Below, piece after piece: positions 28,245 through 37,800 of a DNA stretch of 64,000 nt. The notes under the pieces were generated by a model that did not search any database, was not told where the DNA came from, and was given only the letters and a program-made list of their open reading frames with translations. The translations under genes were made by a program, and so were the position numbers. Position 1 is the stretch's first letter; each line of letters begins with the position of its first letter. Where the stretch lies: NCBI RefSeq assembly GCF_011045195.1, contig NZ_CP049199.1, positions 4,013,501 through 4,077,500 of the forward strand, given 5' to 3'. This DNA comes from Caulobacter soli. Its GTDB lineage: Bacteria; Pseudomonadota; Alphaproteobacteria; Caulobacterales; Caulobacteraceae.

Positions 28245-29075
28245 ATGACCCTTGAAGACACGGCCGAGATCGAAGCCGAGACCCGCACCGGCGCGATCAA
28301 GATCCACAAGCCCGCCGACTTCGAGGGCATGCGCCGCGCCGGCAAGCTGGCGGCCGAGTGCCTGGACATGTTGATCCCGCACGTCGTGCCAGGCGTGTCG
28401 TCCGACCACCTGGACACTCTGGCCCGCGAGTTCATCCTCGACCACGGCGCCCTGCCGGCCTGCCTGTTCTATCGCGGTTATCCCAAGACGGTCTGCATCT
28501 CGCGCAACCACGTGGTCTGCCACGGCATCCCCGGCGAGTGGGCGCTGCGCGAGGGCGACATCGTCAATATCGACGTGACCGTGATCGTCGACGGCTGGCA
28601 CGGCGATACCTCGCGGATGTATGGCGTCGGCGAGGTGGGCCCCCGCGCCCGCCGCCTGGTCGAGATCACCTACGAGGGCATGAAGCGCGGCCTGGACGCG
28701 GTGAAGCCGGGCGCGACCCTGGGCGACATCGGCTACGCCATCCAGTCGTATGTCGAGGCCCAGCGCTGCAGCGTGGTGCGCGACTTCTGCGGCCACGGCC
28801 TGGGCAAGGTGTTCCATGACGCCCCCAACATCCTGCACTTCGGCCGCCCCGGCCAGGGCGCGGTGCTGAAGCCGGGCATGTTCTTCACCGTCGAGCCGAT
28901 GGTGAACCTGGGCAAGCCAGCCGTGAAGGTGCTGGGCGACGGCTGGACGGCCGTGACCCGCGACAAGTCGCTGTCGGCCCAGTGCGAACACTCGATCGGC
29001 GTGACGGAAGACGGCTACGAGGTGTTCACCGCCTCGCCGACCGGCCTGTTCCAGCCGGCGATCCTGGGCGGCTGA
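28245..29075 (+). CDS. map: Type I methionine aminopeptidase
   Basis: A 276-residue MetAP that removes the initiator Met from new proteins. The five metal ligands are visible: Asp110 (NIDVT), Asp121 (GDTSRMY), His184 (GHGLG), Glu217 (VEPMV) and Glu248 (CEHSIG), with the substrate-contact His93 in VCHGIPG. A 22-residue polar N-terminal extension precedes IHKPADFEGMRRAGK. It is preceded by a 227-nt gene-free region and followed, 56 nt on, by the radC-like gene, a common pairing in this group. Confidence 0.96.
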   Translation: MTLEDTAEIEAETRTGAIKIHKPADFEGMRRAGKLAAECLDMLIPHVVPGVSSDHLDTLAREFILDHGALPACLFYRGYPKTVCISRNHVVCHGIPGEWALREGDIVNIDVTVIVDGWHGDTSRMYGVGEVGPRARRLVEITYEGMKRGLDAVKPGATLGDIGYAIQSYVEAQRCSVVRDFCGHGLGKVFHDAPNILHFGRPGQGAVLKPGMFFTVEPMVNLGKPAVKVLGDGWTAVTRDKSLSAQCEHSIGVTEDGYEVFTASPTGLFQPAILGG

Positions 29076-29131
29076 GACTGGACAACCTTCAATTGATCTG
29101 ACCTAATCCGCTCTCGCACTGCGGGGGCGCG

Positions 29132-29749
29132 ATGGTCAGCGGTCGATCACTCAAGGCGACGCCCGGCGTGGCGGAGGCCTCGCCGCCCGCCGCGCATCAG
29201 CTGGGCCACCGCGAGCGGCTGCGCGACCGGGCCAAGGCCGGGGGTCTTTCCGCCCTGCCCGACTACGAGTTGCTGGAGCTCTACCTCTTCCGCACCTTCG
29301 CGCGCGGCGACGTCAAGCCGATGGCCAAGGCGCTGCTGGCCCGGTTCGGCTCGTTCGGGGCGACGATCTCGGCCTCGATCGAGGAGCTGAAGACCGTGCC
29401 GGGCGTCGGCGAGAGCGCGGCGGTCGATCTGAAACTGCTGCACGAAGCCGCCCTGCGGGCCGGTCGCGACAAGATCGCCAAGCGGCCGGTGATCTCGTCC
29501 TGGACGGCGCTGCTGGGCTATGTCCGCGTCGCCCTGGCCAACGAGCCGCGCGAGCAGTTCCGCGTGCTGTTCCTGGACAACAAGAACCAGCTGATCGCCG
29601 ACGAAGTGATGAACCACGGCACCGTCGACCACGCTCCGGTCTATCCGCGCGAGGTGATGCGGCGGGCCCTGGAGCTGTCGAGCAGCAACATCATCCTGCT
29701 GCACAACCATTCCACTCTCAACCACAGGCATCCACGCCCGCCCATTTGA
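29132..29749 (+). pseudogene. radC: radC-like gene truncated at the HNH motif
   Basis: The reading frame is a normal RadC family protein for about 190 residues: HRERLRDRAKAGG, DYELLELYLFRTF, the helix-hairpin-helix TVPGVGESAAVDLKL, and the MPN/JAB+ core FRVLFLDNKNQLIADEVMNHG and SSSNIILLHNH. At LLHNH, where the family continues PSGDP and about 50 more residues, the sequence switches to STLNHRHPRPPI and stops. The Ser and Asp of the JAMM metal site are lost. The break falls near 29712 and is followed by lower-GC non-coding DNA, which suggests a deletion or excision junction. RadC function itself is poorly defined. Confidence 0.85.
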
Positions 29750-29768
29750 GGGCATGCCCATCGACGAT

Positions 29769-29791
29769 CAGGCATGAAAGCCTGCCTTTTT
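29769..29791 (+). terminator. Intrinsic terminator after the truncated radC
   Basis: CAGGC and GCCTG form a 5-bp stem with a 6-nt loop, followed after CC by five Ts. It is well placed to end map-radC transcription. The following 29792-29938 is A/T-richer than its surroundings and holds no gene I can support. Confidence 0.55.
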
Positions 29792-29938
29792 CCCTCGGCC
29801 TCAAGCGAGAATATTCACAGTCAAACGGCGGCACTCACAGAGCTAGCTGCCGAACATTGGGATTAACTCTAAGACAATTCATCTCTGACCAAGATTCGGC
29901 ACTAGAGAACGCTGGCGTTAGGCCGAATTCCGGACGTT

Positions 29939-30385
29939 CTAGAAAGACTTCCCCGGCGCAGTAGTCTTGCTCTCGGGCGCCGGCTCCAGCCCGATTGATA
30001 GGCGGACAGGCAGCAGCATGCCCTTGGGCGGCGCTTGCGACAGACGGTGGCCCACCAGCAGGGCCTGCAGGTCGGCGTTGGGCTCGGGATGGGCGAAGAG
30101 CGCGAAATCGACCTTGCTGATCACGCCCTGGCGATCGATCCAGACCAACAGCGGCAGTTGCAGGCGGCTGTCAGCCGCCGGTCTGGAGATCTGGTCCAGA
30201 TAGTCGCGCAGCCGCACGGCGGCCGGGTCTGACCTGCCGAGTTGATCGGTGATCGCCTGATTGACCAGACCGGCATAGGCCACCCAGGCGGCGGGCGCGG
30301 CCTGAGGCGACACCGGCCCCGCCAGGGTGGGCGTCGCGGGCGAGAGGCCGACGACCGCGGCGAGGGAGGCCAAAAGTCTGCGCAC
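29939..30385 (-). CDS. Periplasmic TonB-C-like protein, last gene of the adhesin locus
   Basis: A 148-residue exported protein starting at a GTG (30385) with a signal peptide (MRRLLASLAAVVGLSPATPTLA). The mature part has LPLLVWIDRQGVISKVDF, LVGHRLSQAPPKGMLLPVRLSI: the beta-alpha-beta pattern of a TonB C-terminal domain without the anchor helix or Pro-rich spacer. It resembles the C-terminal halves of the TonB gene at 46254 and the STN gene at 53367. It is 11 nt after the Skp-like gene. It may be a free periplasmic partner or decoy in the energy module; this is inference. Confidence 0.72.
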   Translation of the reverse strand: MRRLLASLAAVVGLSPATPTLAGPVSPQAAPAAWVAYAGLVNQAITDQLGRSDPAAVRLRDYLDQISRPAADSRLQLPLLVWIDRQGVISKVDFALFAHPEPNADLQALLVGHRLSQAPPKGMLLPVRLSIGLEPAPESKTTAPGKSF

Positions 30386-30396
30386 AGTAATAGCCT

Positions 30397-31005
30397 CTAG
30401 CGGGTCGCGGCTTGCGGCGCGGCCGGCAGGACCTCGCGATTGAAGCTGATGGTGGTCATCGTCGCATCCAGGCCCTTGACCACGTCGGCGGTCAAGTCGT
30501 TGGCCAGGTTGCCGCCGAGCACCGAGTTGCGGTCGACCAACAGGCCGCAGCCCTTGGCCTTGTAGGCCTGGGCGATCACTGGCTGGGCGGCGGTGGAGAT
30601 CTGGGCCAGGGCTTTCTCGCGGGTGGCCTCGATCTCGCGCGAGCGCTGCTGGGCCTTGGCCTGCATGGCCTGGACGCGCGGCGCCAGGGCCTGCTCCTTG
30701 GCCTGGCGCTGAGCCGGCGTCAGCTTGGCCTGCTCGGCCTGATAGGCCTTCAGGTCGACGTCCAGCGCCTTGCGGTCGGTCTCAACCTCGGCCTGGGCGT
30801 CCTGGGTCAGCTGCTGCAGGCGCGCGGAGGCGGCCGCCCCGACCTTGGCGTTGGCGAAGATCGCCTCGCGCGACAGCAGGCACACGCCGGGAACAGGGTT
30901 GCCGCCCAGCGGCTGGGCGGCGGGAGCCTGGGCCAGGGCCGGCGCCGCTGCGCTGGCGCACAGCAGGGCGACGAGCAGGGATTGGCGGATCATGACTTTA
31001 CGCAT
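30397..31005 (-). CDS. Skp/OmpH family periplasmic chaperone-like protein
   Basis: A 202-residue exported protein, with alternative starts at 31005 and 30993 and a signal peptide ending PALAQ. The mature part has VCLLSREAIFANAKVGAAAS at the Skp core strand position, then a long charged coiled coil (about 65-145; LTQDAQAEVETDRKALDVDL onwards) and a return strand with KGCGLLVDRNSVLGG, the usual OmpH layout. Skp holds unfolded outer-membrane or secreted proteins. Its place next to a 4000-residue secreted adhesin suggests a dedicated chaperone. Its start region overlaps the sapC-like stop. Confidence 0.85.
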   Translation of the reverse strand: MRKVMIRQSLLVALLCASAAAPALAQAPAAQPLGGNPVPGVCLLSREAIFANAKVGAAASARLQQLTQDAQAEVETDRKALDVDLKAYQAEQAKLTPAQRQAKEQALAPRVQAMQAKAQQRSREIEATREKALAQISTAAQPVIAQAYKAKGCGLLVDRNSVLGGNLANDLTADVVKGLDATMTTISFNREVLPAAPQAATR

Positions 31006-31807
31006 CCTCGGTCTTGGGCGCGACGGATTTGGCCATCGCCGGTCGGGGTTTGGCGGAGACTTTTGATAGCGCGGCGACGGCCGCCGCGCCGCTCTCGCGC
31101 GCCAGCAGGTCGGTGAAGCGCTCCAGCGAGGCCAGGTGGAAATGCACCAGGGCCAGCCAGCCCTTGCGGTGCCAGTCCAGCACCACCTCGTCGGGCAAGG
31201 CCGCGAACCGGGCCGGGTCGACGACCTGAAAGCCGCCTAGGCTCAGGGGCTGGCCGCCGGCCGGGCGGGCGTCGGCCTGCTGGGCGATCAGCAGGTCGTG
31301 CTCGACCAGGGCCGCGCCGAAGGCTCGGGCCTGCAGGTGCTGGGCATGGAACTCACCGCAGAAGGCCATGGCGCCCTCGGTCAGCGCCGAGGGCTTGCCG
31401 TCCTCGAACAGGGCAGCCCCGCCCTCCCCGCCCACGACGATCCGGTCGGACGCCATGTCGATCCCCAGAACCAGGTTGTCGCCACCGGCCTCGATGAACA
31501 CGAACGGATACCGGCGCACATAGGCGGGCGCATACATCCCCTCGGCCCAGCGCCCCTCGGCGACGAAGCGGTTGTCCGCGCCCAGGCCCAGGATGGCCAT
31601 GGGGAACGGCGTCTCGCCTTGCGAGAACACCACCGGATAGCCCCGAGCCGCCGAGGCAAACTCCACCAGGGTCAGCGGCGCGGCGTTGGTCTGGGCGGCG
31701 AAACCATAATCGCCGTCCTTCAGGCGTAGGGCCCCGTGGACCAGCGCGTTCAGCGGCTGGGGGTCCTGGTAGAACAGCGGCAAGGGCTGCCTGGCGAGAT
31801 CAGTCAC
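30998..31807 (-). CDS. SapC family protein
   Basis: A 269-residue protein starting at a GTG (31807) with GGAGA just upstream. It shows family segments FAAQTNAAPLTLVEFASAARGYPVVF, AILGLGADNRFVAEGRW, YVRRYPFVFIE and LVLGIDMAS. SapC was named from the Campylobacter S-layer locus but its biochemical role is unclear; related genes often stand beside TonB receptors and secreted-protein genes in Caulobacterales. There is no signal peptide, so it is probably cytosolic. It lies 36 nt downstream of tpsA and its stop overlaps the Skp-like start region. Confidence 0.88.
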   Translation of the reverse strand: MTDLARQPLPLFYQDPQPLNALVHGALRLKDGDYGFAAQTNAAPLTLVEFASAARGYPVVFSQGETPFPMAILGLGADNRFVAEGRWAEGMYAPAYVRRYPFVFIEAGGDNLVLGIDMASDRIVVGGEGGAALFEDGKPSALTEGAMAFCGEFHAQHLQARAFGAALVEHDLLIAQQADARPAGGQPLSLGGFQVVDPARFAALPDEVVLDWHRKGWLALVHFHLASLERFTDLLARESGAAAVAALSKVSAKPRPAMAKSVAPKTEDA

Positions 31808-31843
31808 GCAAATCTCCGTTACTTCAGCTTCAGGACCCGGCGC

Positions 31844-34800
31844 TCAGTTCGCCGGGCAGGCGTCGTTGGTGGACGGATCACAGGCATCGGCGCCGAGACC
31901 GAACCCGATGACCGACACCGTGATAGTCGACGGACGATCGTTGCGGCGACTTTGCTGCATCGCCTCAGCGACCTCCTGGACAGCACTGGCCGCCGCGCTT
32001 GAGGCATCTAGATTGCCGCCAACGTCCACCGCGTTGGTCGGCACGCCGATCGCCGCGCCCTCCACCTGGATGTTGTCGGCATTGGCCACGTATTGGGCCG
32101 CGACGATCAGGTTGCCCGCCACGCGGATACCGGCGTCGCCGGCGTCCACCGTGCCGCGTGGCGCGACCAGCGTGACCGTCGGAGACGGATCGCCCGCGGC
32201 TGCGGCGAAGGCCGCGATGCCGGCTCCCGACACCGCCGCGCCCGCGTCCACCCGACAGAAGAAGTCCGGTGTGCAGACAAAGCGGAGCGGCGCCTGCTCG
32301 GTCGAGGTCTTGGCCCCCTTGCCGGCGTTGACGTCGCCATTCGACGACCAGATCGTCATGTCGCCGCCGCGCTCGGTGAAGATCCGGCTCTGGGCCAGCA
32401 GCAGCGAGCGGTCGGAGAAGATATTCACCTCGCCTGCCTCCCAGGCCAGGACGCCCAGGGCCTGCGGGCCAACCAGCACCTTGCCGGCGCTGTCGACTAA
32501 GTAAGGCGGTGACGCCGTCGAGCCGACCAGGATCCGGCCGCCCGGCCCCATGATGTCGATATTGCCGCCCTGCTGGGTCTGGATCGTCGAGCCTCGGATA
32601 TCCAGATTGCCCGTCGAGACCAGGGTGGCCGCGCCGTTCGTCCCGCCTTCAAGGTTGTTCTTGGTGTAACCCAACGCCGAAGGGAACAGGGTCTCGATGG
32701 CCTGATAGCCCCGAGCGTACTTGTTGAAATTGGGGCTGTCGGGGTTGTTGTAGTCGGCGCCGGTGACGGCCAGCACCTTGAAGAACGCCTTCTCGATCAG
32801 CGCCTGGCGTTGAACCTGCGGCAGGGTCTGGAAGGCGGCCCAGGCCTGGTCAGCGGTCAGGTCCGGACGAACGCCCGCACCGCCGCCGCGCCTGTCCTGG
32901 TCGGCCTGATACTGCGAGACGGCGGCGATCAGGTCCGGGGTGAACGACGGCACGTCGTCGCTCGCCGCGTCCGGATCGAGATAGGCTGCGGCGAACGCGT
33001 CCCACGCCACGCCCGGGCCGGTGCCAAACAGCACCGAGATATCGGCCCCGCTGCGCCCGACCCAAGCGTTGTAGAGGTCACCCACGGACCGGATGCCGCC
33101 GTTGGGCTTGTTGCCGACAAGCGGGCCGATGTCGCGGCCCGCCTCGATGTCGAAGAAGCCCGGACCGCCAACCTCGATTAGCGGCACGGACACGTTCGAG
33201 GCGCCCCCGATCGGCGAGCTCGACAAGGGCGTGTTCACGATATCCCTGCCCGCGACGATGCTGGTCACGTCGCTGGCGTAAAGGTTCTGCCCCTGGAAGC
33301 TGAGATTGACGATGTCGCCGCCAGCGAAGATCTGCGCTGGCTTGGCTGCGACGATCGTCATCCCGTTGGTGCTGAAGCCGACAAACGGTCCGCTGGCGGC
33401 GATCGCTCCGTCGACGATGTCGCCCGTCAGGGCGTAGATACGAATTGGCTGGTAATCCCGCGAGTGAAGGCCAGCCTCATGGACGTCGAAGCGGGACCCT
33501 GAGCCATCGATCGAGTTCCAGATGGACTCGTAGCCTGGCGGATTGAGCGGCGACGGCAGGTAAGAGCTCGGCGCGTCGGACATGCCAAATTGCGCCGCCA
33601 GGCTCAGTTGGCCTGAAATGTCGTTCACAAACCGGATCCCACCGTTGGCCAGCAGCCGCAGGTCGCCCGTCGCGGACGGATAGAGCTCGCCCGGGCCGCC
33701 GACATAGAGATCACCGTTGAACGCCGTGACCGCCAGCGAAGCCGGCAGCAACCTGCCGTTCTTGGCGTTGTCGACGCTGTCGATGCTCTCGCTGATCACC
33801 GGAGAACCATAGCCAAACAGGGTGTGGGGCATGCGCAGGGTGTCGATGCGAGCGTCGCCGGACGTCGAGGACAGGTTGAGGCTCGAGCGCGCGCTGTAGC
33901 TCTGGCCGTCGGAGAACATCCGGCTGCCATCGGCGCTTTCAGGAAGATCGAGCCAGGAAGGGTTGTAGATGCCGCCGATATCCGCCGCGCCACGCGCCGA
34001 GACGGTCAGGACGGCGTCCTGCAGCGCCAGCAGGGTCGAGACCGGTGAAGAGGCGCCCAGGTTGGTCAGGGTGAAGGCCGATCCGATCGCGCCACCGGCG
34101 GTGATCCGCCCCTCGCCCTTGGAGACGAAATAGGCGCCGCCCAGGATGTCACCCGCGGCCTCGACCGAGAGATTGCCGCCGCCGACATAGGTCACGGTCT
34201 GGACGCCGGCCCCGTCGGTGGTCTTGTACCAGGTGGTGGGCAGCGAGACCGACAGTTCGCGGATGTCGCCGCCCGCCGTCACCGCGACATTGCCGCCAAC
34301 GCTCATCACCCCTTGGCCGAACGCCCCGAAATTGATCGACGACGCCTTGGCGAAGAAGAGATCGTCCAGCGGGTTGCCCGTCTCAAGCCACGGCCACCAG
34401 AACTGCGCGGCGTAGCGCCCGTTGCTGTCGTACACCTGCTGGGCGCCGGCGATGTCGCCGCCCGCGCGGATCGTGACGTCGCCGCCGGCCTCCGGGTGGA
34501 CCTCGCCGGTGACTAGCGTCGGGACGCCGATGAGGCTGGTGTTGAGGACGGAAAGCGCTTGATCGGGGTCCATGCCCGCGACCGGCCGGCCGGCGGTATA
34601 GATCGTGCCCGGCGCGATCGTGTCACGTAGCGCCACGTCACCGGCCGCGGCGATGTCGATGGCGCCGGTTCCGGTGCGGATCATCGTGCCGGACGTGACC
34701 GTGCCGCCGCCGTTGACCCAGCTGAGGTGGCCGTCGACCGCCACGTCGCCGCGCAAGCCGGCGGCCTCGACCGCCAGCGGATCAACGCCGTCCATGTCGG

Positions 34801-37800
34801 CGCCGGCCACCAGTCGGTAGGACGTGCTGGCGCCGCCCGCTAGCGTCGCGCTGGCCAGGGGCAGCGGATTAGCCTTGGTTCGCTGTGGCGAAGGCCCATT
34901 GGCGACGGGCGCCGCCGCCGAGATGATGTCGAGCGTGGTCGGCGGCGCCTGCAGTGGCAGGAAGTCGCTGGGAATCGCTGTGCCCGCGGTGAATATGTCG
35001 CTTATGATCTTGGCCAGGTACGGGCCATAGGCCCTGACATAGGCCGGATAGTCGTTCGCCGTGACCGGTGGAGGCGGCGGCGGATTGGAAGGATCGGGCG
35101 GGCCGATTCCGAAGAGGAACAGGGCGGCGTAGCCCATGCCGGTGGCTGCGGTGCCCGTAAAGTCGTTCGGGCTGTTCTGGAAATCCAGATACTGCTGGTA
35201 GAGGCCATAGTATTGCGCGATGGCCACCGGATCACCGACCAGACCGGTCGCCGGCCCGAACAGGTAGCTGGTGTCGCCGACATTGTTGATGACGTCGTTC
35301 TGAAGCGTCGTCCACACCGGATCCACGGTTGCAAGATCAGAGGTGGGGACCTCGCCGCCGGCGCCGGTGGCCACGGCATACTGCCAGAAGCCGTCGGAGA
35401 GGCTGGCGCGGACGTCCACGTCGCCCGAAGCCCGGATGGTCAGCAGCGCCGCTTCGGTCCCGTAGCGATAGGCCAGCGTCGTCGGATCGGTCCCGGCCCC
35501 GAGATTCCACGGCGTCAGCACCCGGACGTCGCCGCCGTTGATCGTCGGATCCGGGTTGCGCAGCTCCACACCCGGTCGAGCGTGGAAGTTGGCGATGCTT
35601 GCGAACCGGCCTTCGAAGCTGAAGCCGGGATTGCGGATGAAGCCCATCAGCGTACCCGGAACGGCCGCGTCCTCGTCGCCATCGACATAGCCGTAGAAGG
35701 TCTGGTGATCGGTGTTGGCCGTGGTGGGCGTGAAGACATATTTCGCCAGATAGTCCTTGAGCTGGGCCGCATCGGTCGGCGGTGGCAGGGCCACGCCATC
35801 CAGGTCCGTCCAGCTTCCAGCCACCATCTGACCGGCGGATTCGTACCAGCCGGCAGGATCGATGATCCCGTCGAAATACTTGGTCTTGTCGGGCTGGGCG
35901 TCGGCGGTGCTCCACACCGCATAGGCCTCCAGACCGACGTCGCGCGCGCCACGGATCGTCGCGCCGCCGTCGATGACGACATTGACGTCGCCGCCGACCA
36001 GCAGCGGGGCGCGGATCGCCACCGTGCCGCCCGACAGACCGCCGGCCAGGCCGCCCGAGACGTCGATCAGCGCGCCGTTGGCGATGGTGATCACGCCCGA
36101 GCCGGCCGCGTCGACCAGCTCATAGCCGTAGGTCGGATCGAGCGCGCCGCTGGCGATCCCGCTGGTGGCCAGCCGCACCGTGCCCCCGCGTTGCGCAGGG
36201 TCGGACCCGGTGGCGATCAGCGAACCGCTCAACGCCACACCGCCCTTGCCGCTGAGCGCGATCGCCCCGCCGGCCGGACCGGAGGCGTCGATCGTCCCAG
36301 CGACGCGAACTACGCCGCCGTCGGCGTCGGCCGTCAGGGCCACGCTCCGAGCGACCAGGGTCGCGCCAGCCGAGAGCGTCAGGTCGCCCGCGCGGCTGTG
36401 CACCGCGATCTGCTGGTTGACGCCGCTGGAGGCCAGGGTCACGGCCAGGGTGTCCAGGTCGACCGCCCCGCCGACGTCCAGGCCGAACGAGCCGCCGCGA
36501 TAGCCCTTGGCCGCTCCGCCCTTGATCACGCCGCTCAGGTCGGCGCTCTTGGTCGGCGCCGAGATCGTCAGCCCGCCGGCGTCGCCGCCGCCGGCCGCGC
36601 CGGAGACGTCGAGCAGCGCGCCCTGGGCCAACACGACGCCGCCCTGGTCGGCGCTCAACGCGATGTCCCCGCCCGCAGCGTAGGCCGTCACGTCACGGAA
36701 CGGCTTGGCCACGCCCGCGGCCCGCACTACCGCGCCGTCGCCAAGGATCAGGTCGCCCGACGTCGCGCGCAGCGTGACCTTGCCGGCCGGCGCGATGATC
36801 AGCGCGGTGTCGACCAACTCCCCGCCAGTGAAGCTCAGCGCCCCGCCGAAGCTGGTGCGGTCGATGGCCTGGCCCGCCCCGGCCGCCAGGGTCAGCAGGC
36901 CGGTGGTCACGACGGCGCTGTCGGCGCCGCTGTCGGCGGTGAACACTGGGGCGGTTATCGTCACGTCCAGGCTACCGAAGTCGAAGCTTCCCTTGCCCTG
37001 GCCGACAACGCCTTGGCTGGCCGTGGCGGTGACGGCGCCAAAGCCTTGCAGAGTCTTGGCCCCGACACCGAGGTCAAGCTCACCAGCCTCGAGCGTCAGC
37101 GCCCCGGAACCCGAGGCGAACGTCAGGTCGCCGGCGATGTCGTTGACCAGGGTCAGCTTGGGGGCGGTGATGGTCACCGAGCCGCCGTCGCTGGCGAACG
37201 CCCCCGCCCCCAGCGTCAGATCCTGACCGGTGGCCAGGGTCACGTCGCCATAGAAGCCCATGGTCGAGCGGCTGTGCAGACCCAGAGCGGCGATGTTGGC
37301 GAACCTGCCCAGCAGCGCCGCGTCGACCACCAACCCTCCAGGCGTGGCGCTCGACCCGGCTCCGACGAAGGCCACGGTGTTGGCGTTGATGTCCACCGCC
37401 TTGCCGGTGAACACCGCGCCGGGGGCCACCAGCAGGTCGCCGGTCGAGTCCAAGATCGTCGAGGCCCCGCCGTCTATCCTTGCCCCGCCCCGGATGTCGA
37501 GCAGGCCGGCCGAGGTTCCCGCCACGCCGTCCAGACCCGGCACGTTGGCGCGGATCACCGGAACCGCGCCGCCGTTTGAGACACGGACCAGGGCCCCGTC
37601 GCCGGTCGCACCGCCCTTGGCGCCGATCAACAGCGGCGTGGTGTCGGCCACGGCGATCGCGCCCTTGGCTGAAAGCACGCTGCCGTCCTCGATCAGCAGT
37701 CCGGTGGCGGCATTGGGATTGGTCGCGTCGGCCCGGGTGACCAGGATGATCTCCGGGCCGGTCAGGGCCGAGCCGGCGTCGTTGGACAGCACAACACTGC

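Noticed and set aside
35213..37579. Long plus-strand open frame of 788 codons inside the adhesin gene, with similar ones at 38597-40132 and 40172-42112
   Set aside because: These are antisense shadows of the strongly biased tpsA frame: composition is rich in Arg, Gly, His and Ala, with no family motif and no ribosome-binding site.
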